NCBI GenBank assembly: GCA_011032825.1
Contig: JAADJZ010000002.1
Location: 2,108,001 to 2,172,000, forward strand
Direction: 5' to 3'
Length of the DNA: 64,000 bases
From: Massariosphaeria phaeospora
Taxonomy: Eukaryota; Ascomycota; Dothideomycetes; Pleosporales
Notes under the pieces: model-generated
Databases searched by the model: none
What the model saw: only the letters and a program-made list of their open reading frames with translations
What the model was told of the DNA's origin: nothing
Shown: positions 25,564 to 33,817 of the stretch, piece after piece
Layout: every line of letters starts with the position of its first letter
Numbering within the stretch: the first letter of the stretch is position 1
Program-made: the position numbers and the translations under genes

Positions 25564-25652
25564 TATACAAGGCCTTTCTCCCTCCCTCTTTCTTCTCTAA
25601 CACATCAAGTTGTAACCTGACCTCTAAAAAACATAAACCCAAAACTGCAATG
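25564..25652 (+). promoter_or_regulatory. Array module 4: degenerate TATA box to ATGGTG
   Basis: TATACAAG at 25564-25571, C/T tract, ACATCAAGTTG in place of the CAAGTC block, CTCTAAAAAACATAAAC, ATGGTGTCTGAG at 25650. The frame runs 13 codons (MVSESDSKTSVRK). An upstream CCCTAGAGGATTTTCCG at about 25448 is shared with module 6. Confidence 0.55.
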
Positions 25653-25898
25653 GTGTCTGAGTCTGACTCTAAAACTAGCGTACGAAAATGACAGGTGGTG
25701 CAGGTTATGAGATAAGAGTATTAACAAGTATGGACACGGTGGACGTAGAAAGCTTGGGAGCGAGGGTAACTGGAGACATAGTGATGACGTTTTACATGCT
25801 TGCATACGAAGCATTTCCGCGTTCTGATATACGGTGACGAAAGTTTATGTTTCCTGAACAGGTGAAAGACCGCGTAATCCGGCCTGTCCGCACGTATA

Positions 25899-25992
25899 TA
25901 TATAAGCCCTTTTTCCTCTTTCTCTTCTTCCCTACCACAAGTCTAGTTGAGTGGCTCTTGTCCTCTAAAAACTCAAACATCTTAAAAGTATG
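25899..25992 (+). promoter_or_regulatory. Array module 5: TATA box to ATGGTG
   Basis: TATATATATAAG ending at 25906, CAAGTCTAGTTGAG at 25938-25951, CTCTAAAAACTCAAACATCTT, ATGGTGTCTG at 25990. The frame runs 24 codons. The leader is nearly identical to that of module 6. Confidence 0.6.
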
Positions 25993-26209
25993 GTGTCTGG
26001 CTCTGCATCTAAAACTAACGTACGAAGATGTCATGTTCTTTTGGTTATAAAAGCAAGAGTGTGATAATAGCGGTAAATAGTAACATGATGACGGAAGTAG
26101 CGGTGACGTTTCACATCCCTAGAGGATTTTCCGCGTCTTCACATATGAAAGTTGATGTTTTATGAATCGCATGTTACCACCTACGACGCTCCAACCACCG
26201 ACCCGCACG

Positions 26210-26307
26210 TATATAAGCTCCCTCTTCTCTCCCTTCATCCACTTCCTACACAACATAACTGGAGTGGCGCCTCGATCTCTAAAAACTCAAACATCTTGAA
26301 GTCCATG
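26210..26307 (+). promoter_or_regulatory. Array module 6: TATA box to ATGGTG
   Basis: TATATAAG at 26210-26217, C/T tract, ACAACATAACTGGAG, CTCTAAAAACTCAAACATCTTG, ATGGTGTCTGAG at 26305. The frame runs about 41 codons to a TGA at 26428-26430 and is rich in Trp, Lys and Gly. It is the last clear copy of the array. Confidence 0.6.
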
Positions 26308-26912
26308 GTGTCTGAGTTGGGTCTAAAAGCTACATCGTCGTGGTTCCATGGCGGACGTCGAGATGTCTGGAAATGGAAATGGACATCGTATACTGGCATG
26401 GTGGGCGGTGCTTGTGCAGGAACTGAGTGAATGAATGAATGGATGAATGGATGAAATTCTGCGAGTGCGGAATGATGGGGCTCTGGGAGAAAGGTCGGGA
26501 AGGGAGGAAAAACTGTGAGGTGTGAGGGTTTGATGTTTTGTTTTTGGTAGGGAATTTTGCGGTGCGGTGGGGTATAGTTGGTACTAATGATGATGATGAT
26601 ATCCACCATTATCTCACATACTCACCATCATCATCATACCCCACAGATCCACCCCAATCCCCTTCTCCCCAGACCCTTTCAACTTCCCAGAAACTCCCCC
26701 CAGACATGAATCGTGCATCTCGTCCTTTTGGTTACATGCTCTCCAATCGCTCTTGCTTTCCTCCACCATCAGCAGTGTCGCCGATGAATTTTATCTCCTT
26801 GCACCTCCGCTTCTTGCGCGCGACACATGTGTGCGTTTCAATTTGACTTTTAGTGTACGGACGACGGCGATAAAGCTGAGGTACAAAGAGAGTTGGTTGT
26901 GGAGGGACGGGG

Positions 26913-27119
26913 CTTATATACGTACGCAAAAGTTATTTCGATTTTGGAAGGCCAAAATGAGAGGTGTTTGGGTATGTGTGGAATGATCGGTTTTGTTAGA
27001 CATACCGCTAACGGCGCGGTATTTCTACACATATATAAGCTTTTCGTCTTCACGTCTTTCTTTTGTTTACTTTGCGTTTTTACACTGCATCACACGCGTT
27101 GCTATCGAAGAGTAAAATG
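26913..27119. promoter_or_regulatory. Two outlying TATATAAG elements in opposite orientation
   Basis: A minus-strand TATATAAGCCCC lies at 26909-26920, preceded by CGTACG as in the array modules. A plus-strand TATATAAG lies at 27032-27039, followed by T/C-rich DNA and ATGACGAAGCGTACACAAATG at 27117. They look like diverged members of the array family, but the CAAGTC and ATGGTG blocks are not recognisable. Confidence 0.35.
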
Positions 27120-27940
27120 ACGAAGCGTACACAAATGAGTTGTTCGTGCAGCCAAAGGAGATTTTGTTGATACTGTGATGGGGAAGTGACTGACTAAATT
27201 GACCAATGTGTACGAGTTACGATGAGCTGATGCGTTAGAGAGGGGATATGAATTGGAGACATTGGGGCTATGGAGTGCAGAGATGGTGCTAGGATGTGGT
27301 TGATGATGCTGATGTCGGTGATCATCACGATCGTGGTGTTGATAAAGTCACAGGTAATGATGCGGCCGTTATGAACGAGCTAGACGCAGGGTTTGGCACG
27401 CTTCGAGACACATCGTCTACTCTGCATTTCTTCAAGACATTATTTGGCTTTGGTCTATCCGTGCCAAGTGCTCTCTTGAAATGGCGCCGCTCTATCCACG
27501 TCCTTGGGTTAATCGAGTTTCTTATTTCCCCCCATGCCAAGGTATCTTGATCGTTTGGAGCTTTCCGGAGTGGTAGAATATACCGTATTATTGGAATCTA
27601 GTTCTTGCGTATACTGTATGACGACAGTATGGCGCATTTGACGGTGGGATTGAGGTGCGAGTGGTGCGTCTAGCAGCAGCAGTGCTATAGTGCTGTAGAT
27701 TTTGTAGCTCTCGTTTAAGATCTTCCTACACATAATTGTCATCGGAGTCTCACTCGGGGAGTGCTATGGTACTGTGACGTCGATTTTCCAACCGAGACCA
27801 AGCCTAGCGTGTTCTGTAGACGTCACCGGCTCGCATCTATTCCAATTCAAGCTCTGTCGTTTCTGTCAGTAGACTCTCACACTAACGCGCATTTGCCTAT
27901 ATTTATACGCTGTGGGGTGGAGGAATACAAACCGTCAGCT
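27120..27940. other. Intergenic stretch between array and kinase gene
   Basis: No gene was recognised. It should contain the 3' UTR of the kinase gene. One plus-strand frame (27296-27550) has no domain. Confidence 0.5.
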
Positions 27941-29848
27941 TTAGTCAGTCCTCCTGTTCGGGTTCCGAGATCCCCCAGCCGCCCACATAAAAAACCCATT
28001 GGTTGCGGGCTTCTTCACTCGTCGTGATGCGTGCGAACCAGGCATGGGCAACGTGACGATTTGAGGTGCACTGTCAGGGTGTCCTAATAGATACGGTGGC
28101 GGTGGTGGTGGAGGAAGAGGAGCAGGAGAAGGTGCTGGTGGTGACTGCTTAGCACTGGCTAACTTTTCTCGAGATCGGGCCTTCCGTGATGGCTCTAGGT
28201 GAGAATATACTGTTTTCTCCTTAGGCATCGGTATTGTAACGAGCTGAGGTGAATTCGTCGACTGGGAAGCGGTCATGGCACTATCCGATGGTCCTAATGG
28301 AGGTGGAGGAGGAGGAGGAGGAGGAGGTGGTGGTGGTGGTGGTTTTCGCGACTGCTTAACACTGGCTAATTTTCCTCGAGATCGGCCTTTCCGTGATGGA
28401 TCCGGGCGAAAATGTACGAATTTCTCTTTTGGTAAGACTTCTCCCTGTGGCACTGACTCTTGGACTAATATAGGAGAGTTCTGTGACTGGGTATCTTCGT
28501 GTTCTGCGATTGTAGCCGAGGCCATATCGTCCGCCAAGCTGTCGCAAGAGTCCGTGTCGTCCACGGACAAGCAACAGATGCCACAAAATGTGGAGTCGAC
28601 CAGATCTGAACCACGGCTAGTTGTTAGGTCAAGAAAGACCTGCGCCGCAGTAGGCCGGGTGAGCCGATCAGGCTCAATCATGGCCTGAATAGGTGGTAAC
28701 AGCTTCTTATCCGTTGATGAACACTTGGCCTCCAGAGTTTGAATCATCGCATCACAAGCTGGTGGATTGGCATGATAATCTGTCGCTCCCGTACCATGAT
28801 CCGAAAAGAACCTTCGAATCCACTCGATGTCGTAACGATAGGTAGTTGCTAGTATCTCCAAAAATACGCATCCAAGGGACCACACATCAGCTGAAGTGTT
28901 CCTCTTATCGTAGTCCATGACTTCCGGAGGACTATACCGGCGAGTAGCAGCTGTGGGCCCAGAGGTAGTGCTCCCTTGTCCGTCGAGGAATTGATGTGAG
29001 AGCCCAAAGTCTGTGAACAGCACGGTACCTTGGTGGAGAAGAATGTTCTGAGGCTTGATATCCCGGTGTTTGATGCGGTTGTCGTGAAGGTAGGTGAGGG
29101 CTGCAGCTAAGCAGCCGAAGAACGTCCGTACGGAAGAGCGCATCTCGGTTGCAGAAGCATCATATTCTCCTTTAACAGCCTGATCCCGGTCGTGTAGTAT
29201 TCTCAGGAATGATGCAAGATCCATCTCAGCAACCGGAGAGGTCAGCATGCCCAGGTATTTCTTGTCCGTATAACTGCCAACAAACTGCACTATGTGCGTG
29301 TGAGTCAGTGACTTCAGAATTTGCACTTCCGATTTGAACATTTTGATCGCTTCCCTGGTGTCATTTCCGAAAGCATGGCGGCGCCGCATTCGCTTCAGAG
29401 CGTAATAACGGAAGGTGGCGCGACTTTGTACTCGATCTACCTGACTGTAACCACCGCTGCCAAGCCTGTTCTTGACGTCAAACGGTAGAGTATTCTCAGA
29501 CGAAAAATGACAATGCCGACCATGCTCAAGGTCGAGAGATTTGGTAAGGATAATCGATTGGGCGGATACAATTTGTGCGCGGAGCTGCGATGAGAAGAAG
29601 GGTGGGAGAGCACTCGGATCCACTGGATACCAAAAGTCGTCGAAGCCTTGTCGGAGTAGATCGTCCAAGAACTCAAGACAGTTGATGCGACGCAATAAGA
29701 TATAAGTACGTGGTTGCTTGCTTCCTTGGATATTGAGATCGGCTAAGATACCGGCGACCTCTTCGACTTCGACGTCGGTGTATACCAAACGCGGGGAGCC
29801 CTGGAAGAACGCTGATAAGCGGGTATTAAGCTCGGAAGGTGAAGTCAT
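27941..29848 (-). CDS. Serine/threonine protein kinase with duplicated proline-rich tail
   Basis: A single-exon 635-residue protein. The kinase domain spans about residues 122-410. Visible motifs are the glycine loop LGSGGYSQV (129-137), ALK with Lys152, HRDIKPQN (261-268, catalytic Asp263), TDFG (279-282), SPPE in place of APE (306-309) and DVWSLGC (321-327). All catalytic residues are present, so it should be active. The first 120 residues match nothing I recognise. The tail from about 473 holds two copies of one module, PKEK..PSRK(G/A)RSR(G/E)KLAS(V/A)KQS, then a proline run, LG..DSA and (Q)(L/I)VT(I/L)PMP. The basic PSRK segments and long polyproline suggest binding to SH3/WW partners or actin regulators, which is inference. 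Substrates are unknown. Confidence 0.9.
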   Translation of the reverse strand: MTSPSELNTRLSAFFQGSPRLVYTDVEVEEVAGILADLNIQGSKQPRTYILLRRINCLEFLDDLLRQGFDDFWYPVDPSALPPFFSSQLRAQIVSAQSIILTKSLDLEHGRHCHFSSENTLPFDVKNRLGSGGYSQVDRVQSRATFRYYALKRMRRRHAFGNDTREAIKMFKSEVQILKSLTHTHIVQFVGSYTDKKYLGMLTSPVAEMDLASFLRILHDRDQAVKGEYDASATEMRSSVRTFFGCLAAALTYLHDNRIKHRDIKPQNILLHQGTVLFTDFGLSHQFLDGQGSTTSGPTAATRRYSPPEVMDYDKRNTSADVWSLGCVFLEILATTYRYDIEWIRRFFSDHGTGATDYHANPPACDAMIQTLEAKCSSTDKKLLPPIQAMIEPDRLTRPTAAQVFLDLTTSRGSDLVDSTFCGICCLSVDDTDSCDSLADDMASATIAEHEDTQSQNSPILVQESVPQGEVLPKEKFVHFRPDPSRKGRSRGKLASVKQSRKPPPPPPPPPPPPPPPLGPSDSAMTASQSTNSPQLVTIPMPKEKTVYSHLEPSRKARSREKLASAKQSPPAPSPAPLPPPPPPPYLLGHPDSAPQIVTLPMPGSHASRRVKKPATNGFFMWAAGGSRNPNRRTD

Positions 29849-30569
29849 TTTGGGGTTCAGGGCTCTCTAATAGCTAGGGTAGGCTTGTGCTTGGGCGTTG
29901 GGCCTTTTCGGTCCCTCGTTGAGGTAAGAAGTCAACTCTGATGGGTTTATTGAGATGGTTTGCTAACACCAGAGGGTATGACTAGATGAAAGGTAGAGAC
30001 AACTTTTCCAAGGCTGCGAGACGACATCTCAGCTGTGCGCTGGCTTTGCGCCTCCGGACCCCGCAGAGACGCCATCCTTAGCCTGGTCGATCCATCGGAG
30101 GGCCGCCGTATGCACAGCCCACGTCGTAAGTGCCTGAAGATCGAGACAATGGCATTATTGATGAAAAAACAATCAGAATAGCGATATTGGTGGGTGGTGG
30201 TAGACAAGACCTGTTCAACCTTCCTTCCGTGACAGGATGGCCGTCAAGACTAGTCCCTAAACGGACAAGCGCGAGAAGGGCTAAAAGCGGCTTGGTCAAA
30301 TGATCCGTCTGGTGAACTTGGGTATCCCAAGCAAGTGCAACACTCAAAGCAGTGGAGTGGATCGGTCTGAAGGTATAAGATTAAGACCGAGTAAAAGGCT
30401 TTATGTACAAAAAGGTTTTACCAAGAAAGGAGTGTGTGAAAAACAAAAAACACCAACTAATGCCAAAGCCACAAGACCGCAAAAACCACCACGCAATGCA
30501 AGTAAAAGAAACTCATAACATAACCCAACCTCTAATTGATGTTGTTCCAGTGCGATGCGAACAGGTCCT
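29849..30569. other. Intergenic stretch between kinase and secreted repeat protein
   Basis: It should hold the kinase promoter and the 3' UTR of the secreted protein gene. No coding sequence was recognised. Confidence 0.5.
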
Positions 30570-31301
30570 TTAAGCAGCCTTGACGAACAAAGGATCGCAG
30601 ACGATCTCGCTGACGACCTGGTCCGGGTAGACGAAGGTCCAAGCACCCTTGCTTCCATCCCCGAACGTGGTATCGAGGTTAGCGCCCCTCTGCAACTTGA
30701 TGGGGTTGCCCGACTTGTCGAGAACCTGGCACCTCAGGCTCTGCTGCTCAGCGAAAGGACCAACATTAAGCTCAACAGTCTTGAATGGGAAGTCCTGCGA
30801 TTTCTTGACCTCCCGTCGGGTACCATCAGTGAACTGGGTCTGAGTTTGAGACTCCGACGCTGAGTTGTTGAGAATGACGGTGATTTCCTTGTCCTTCGCG
30901 CCAATCTTCTGGAAGGCCGGGTCGCAGACGATCTTGGACACATGTGCTGTTACGGGTTCCTTCATGTGGTTGATGAACTTCCACTCTCCCTTCTTGGCGT
31001 CGGCGAAGGTTCTGTCGATGTTGCCGTTGCGTTCGACGATCAGGGGCTTGCCGGCGCGATCGAGAGCCTCGCAGCGCTGCGTAGCTTTGCCGACACCGGC
31101 TCCGAGGGTCAATAGCGCTGTCTTGAATGTTCCGGGCACGTCTTTCTCTTCTTTCTTGCCGTCGGTGAAGGGAACATTTACGTCAATGTCGAGGAAGCTG
31201 CGCAGAGTAACCTGGACATTGCTCTCGGCATAGCGGCGTTGAGAAGGTGCGGCGACAGCGCCGGAGGCGAGAAGGGCGGCGAGGAAAGTCGTGTACTGCA
31301 T
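30570..31301 (-). CDS. Secreted two-repeat protein of unknown function
   Basis: A single-exon protein of 243 residues. It starts with a classical signal peptide (MQYTTFLAALLASGAVAAP, cleavage expected after about residue 18). The mature part is two copies of a domain of roughly 100 residues, about 28-130 and 138-239. Shared landmarks are (Q/L)RC..LD(R/K)(A/S)G(K/N)P, a central R.(G)N(I/L)D.TF.D(A/G).KG.W.F, and a closing (K/E)IVCDP(A/L)F. Each repeat keeps one cysteine pair (Cys77/Cys126 and Cys191/Cys235), probably one disulfide per domain. No catalytic motif is visible. The alternation of short hydrophobic strands suggests a beta fold. It could be a secreted effector-like or cell-wall-associated protein; I do not recognise the family. 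A TATATAAG about 170 bp upstream fits a strongly transcribed gene. Confidence 0.85.
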   Translation of the reverse strand: MQYTTFLAALLASGAVAAPSQRRYAESNVQVTLRSFLDIDVNVPFTDGKKEEKDVPGTFKTALLTLGAGVGKATQRCEALDRAGKPLIVERNGNIDRTFADAKKGEWKFINHMKEPVTAHVSKIVCDPAFQKIGAKDKEITVILNNSASESQTQTQFTDGTRREVKKSQDFPFKTVELNVGPFAEQQSLRCQVLDKSGNPIKLQRGANLDTTFGDGSKGAWTFVYPDQVVSEIVCDPLFVKAA

Positions 31302-31468
31302 TTTGGGGACTTGGTGTGGTATTATGTATGGTCTCTTGAAGAAAGTCGTAAACGATCGTAGATTAGACGCGTAGATTAGACGAAGGAGATGGAAAGAACA
31401 AGGAAATGCTTTGATGATTTTGTTGTTTGATGGTGGTGAGGAAAATATATCCTCGACGGCTTGATCCC

Positions 31469-31476
31469 CTTATATA
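31469..31476 (-). promoter_or_regulatory. TATA box of the secreted repeat-protein gene
   Basis: TATATAAG on the minus strand, 168 bp upstream of the ATG at 31301. The leader between them is T/C-rich on the coding strand. Confidence 0.5.
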
Positions 31477-32708
31477 CATGTATGCCACTCGCAGCCACGC
31501 TTCTTCCAGTAGGACTCAGACCCATAGCAGCTGGATAACAAAGAGGCAGAGTTGAAAATAGGTACGCTTACCAGAAGCCTCATCTCGTGGTGTACTAGTC
31601 GCGAAATGAGATCGCTCAGTCCAGCTCTCTGCTGACGACAGCGAAGCCAAACATATCGCCAATCAGCAGCCAGCAGGAGACTCTAAAATTTAAGCTTAAT
31701 CCTTCGGCCGGGACATCTAGACACCGAGGGAACGTGGGCGGTGTTGGTGTAGGGCGCAGCCAGCTGGAACGAGCTTGGAAGAGTCTCCTCAGCCCCGCCC
31801 CGCTCTTGGCAGACGCTACCGCCGTCAGCAAATTTCGCTTCGGTCTTTACGTGATCGCATTTATTTTCAGACGAGTGGTTACGAGATTCTGGTCCTAGTT
31901 GGGAACGCCGCCCAATACCCAGTGATAACCGCCCAGTTGTCAGTACCTGTCGAATCCCCACACGTTAGTCCAATAGACAGTAGCTAGCGCCACGAGCGGA
32001 ATGTGAATGTTGGGTTCGTGCGATAGCGACAGCGGCGGTGAGGATGGCTACAGTGTCCTTGATATCTGGGAACTTTCTGACTTCAGCATAGGAATCCTCC
32101 ATGTCTTCGTCTGCGTTGCTGAGGATCTCGCCGTTCCGGGCCGCAGCGTGGGCGGCGTGCTCGTGGCTCGCACGAGTTCGTATCTCGACTAAACGCGTTT
32201 ACCAATACAGTGTAGCTACCTGTTGCAGCTTGTCCATTCCAGTGCTGCTTCAGACAGAAGCATACTCTTTCGTCCTTAGTCGGAGATCTCGCTCCGAACC
32301 TCGAGAGTCTACCGCCCGTACGTATATTGATCAATTGACTTCAAGACGCGGACTTCGGGGCCCTTCTCCGACCCGTATAGAACTCGAAACTTGTTTATCT
32401 GCTCCTTTGGGGTTCCATGATGTATCTTGATGGAGCCATAATGGAACGAGGATGCGTTGTTATCTTAGTCTGTTATCCTGTTCGTTCCTTTCCGCGAAAT
32501 GACTCGTCATGTTCTTAGTTCGAACAGCAAGGGAACTAAATCACAAGTTCCTTATAAGTCATATGGAGACACGAACAGCCTGGTTGACCCTCAGGGATAC
32601 CAACTTGGGAACCATGCATTATGTTCTTCCGTTCTTGGTCTCCGCAATGAGGGTAGTCTATGACACTTTAGTTTTCTCACATCCTTGCGCTAACAACCAG
32701 TCAGAGAC
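31477..32708. other. Intergenic stretch
   Basis: No gene was recognised. Short frames on both strands have no signal peptide, domain or splice pattern that I could support. The last few hundred bases should hold the promoter of the plus-strand gene at 32709. Confidence 0.45.
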
Positions 32709-33284
32709 ATGAGCACGCCCTCGACGCTGAATGCTCCACCATCTCTTGACACCAGAATCACAGTCTATCCCGGTGACTCTCAAAGCAGCACCCAGCTTCT
32801 CTCAACACATTGCTTTCCCCAGCGTGTTTACGGACAGCATGATGTGAAACTCAATCCGCAAGCCGAGTTGATTTCTTGGACCATATCACTTCGGGAGGGA
32901 GCTACATCAGACGCACTCCAGGGGCACCCAGGACTGTACTTAGACGAAGCAACAGCGATACGTCGGCGATCCGAAGATGCCAAACGCAATGATCTTTGGT
33001 ATATCGATGTAGCGGTGGATCCGTACGATGACGAGCAGACCAGGACAACGAGAGAGTATTTGAACTCGAAGGTCAGGAATCCCAGTAGAGACATCATTGA
33101 GTTGCATGAGCCTGGCACCGACCACGTCATGACTTGGGGCAAGCTACAGCTGAGTTATGAGGCGAAGACAGCCGTGGAAGGCTATGAAGGCGTCAAATCA
33201 TCCTTGGGCGATGATGTTGAAGAATTTGAGGAAAGAGTCACTGCATTGATAGCGCAACATTCAATTTACGCCATGGGCAAGTGA
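32709..33284 (+). CDS. Hypothetical protein, 191 residues
   Basis: A single open frame with protein-like composition and no recognised domain. It is cytosolic by appearance: no signal peptide or membrane segment. The N-terminus is Ser/Pro/Thr-rich, the middle is mixed alpha/beta (DLWYIDVAVDPYDDEQT), and the C-terminus contains an acidic helix (SSLGDDVEEFEERVTALI) that could form a coiled coil. The frame ends MGK followed by TGA, and the same bases form a GTGAGC splice donor, so a further exon is possible; the nearest acceptor (CTCTACAG at about 33319) would hit a stop at once, so the single-exon model is preferred. Function is unknown. Confidence 0.6.
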   Translation: MSTPSTLNAPPSLDTRITVYPGDSQSSTQLLSTHCFPQRVYGQHDVKLNPQAELISWTISLREGATSDALQGHPGLYLDEATAIRRRSEDAKRNDLWYIDVAVDPYDDEQTRTTREYLNSKVRNPSRDIIELHEPGTDHVMTWGKLQLSYEAKTAVEGYEGVKSSLGDDVEEFEERVTALIAQHSIYAMGK

Positions 33285-33817
33285 GCTCGTAACACACGCC
33301 AGTCTAAGACTCTACAGATAGCTCTGCACGATTGCGAAGCTTGCCGGGGGGTTGCTTGCCGGATCGTTTCGACGGAGACGGCGAGCAACGGACTGCAATG
33401 ATTGGGTTCGATTCATGATGTCAAGTCCAATTTTCTGACCTCAAGTACCCAATACGTAATCTCACCCTACGTCCCGGTCCTCCTCGATCGTGAGAGATTC
33501 TGTGGCATGCCATAATCCTTTTACGAGTAAGGCCAGATGAGGGGCATCTTTCGATTGACCATGGGATAATGTTGGGACTGAGAACTGTTCAGTTCTAAGC
33601 ACGGTTGCATGGCGTCATCGAAAAGGATGTTTCTGTGCTGACTCTAGGAGTCATCTACAAGGAATCTTTCCTATTGTTAATGGCCGGTATGCTTATGTTT
33701 GGGACAGGTGGTCAGGTGAATCTGCTTTACAAGAGGTATCGGCTAACAAAACTCGCAGATTTGGAGCAAGAGTAGGGCGCCATGCCCGAATTTTCCCCTC
33801 GATTTTGTTTCCATCCA
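33285..33817. other. Intergenic stretch between convergent genes
   Basis: It lies between the 3' ends of two convergent genes, presumably holding both UTRs. Nothing else was recognised. Confidence 0.5.

Larger units (their letters stand above)
24261..26430 (+). repeat. Tandem array of six TATA-containing promoter-like modules
   Basis: Six diverged copies follow each other on the plus strand, with TATA boxes at 24403, 24788, 25209, 25564, 25899 and 26210 (spacings 385, 421, 355, 335 and 311 bp). Shared parts in order: an upstream block like GTGACGTTTnACAT..CTAGAGGATTTTCCGCG (clearest before modules 4-6), CGTATATAAGCCCCCT, a C/T tract, CAAGTCnAGTTGAG, TCTAAAAACTCAAACATCTTGAAG, and ATGGTGTCTG..TCTAAAAC..GTACGAA. 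The interval from TATA to ATGGTG is 97, 97, 101, 86, 91 and 95 bp. After the ATG the copies diverge and frames close at different lengths (about 5 to 40 codons). The layout resembles repeated complete RNA polymerase II core promoters with conserved leaders. Whether the product is RNA, peptide or nothing cannot be seen from sequence. No known family was recognised. Confidence 0.75.

Noticed and set aside
24261..26430. C/D-box snoRNA cluster (TGATGA and CTGA motifs)
   Set aside because: The boxes are not at constant positions relative to each other and no terminal stems are seen. The conserved parts are TATA box, C/T tract and leader instead.
24261..26430. CRISPR-like array
   Set aside because: Units are over 300 bp, diverged, contain TATA boxes and lack identical short repeats with unique spacers; the host is a eukaryote.
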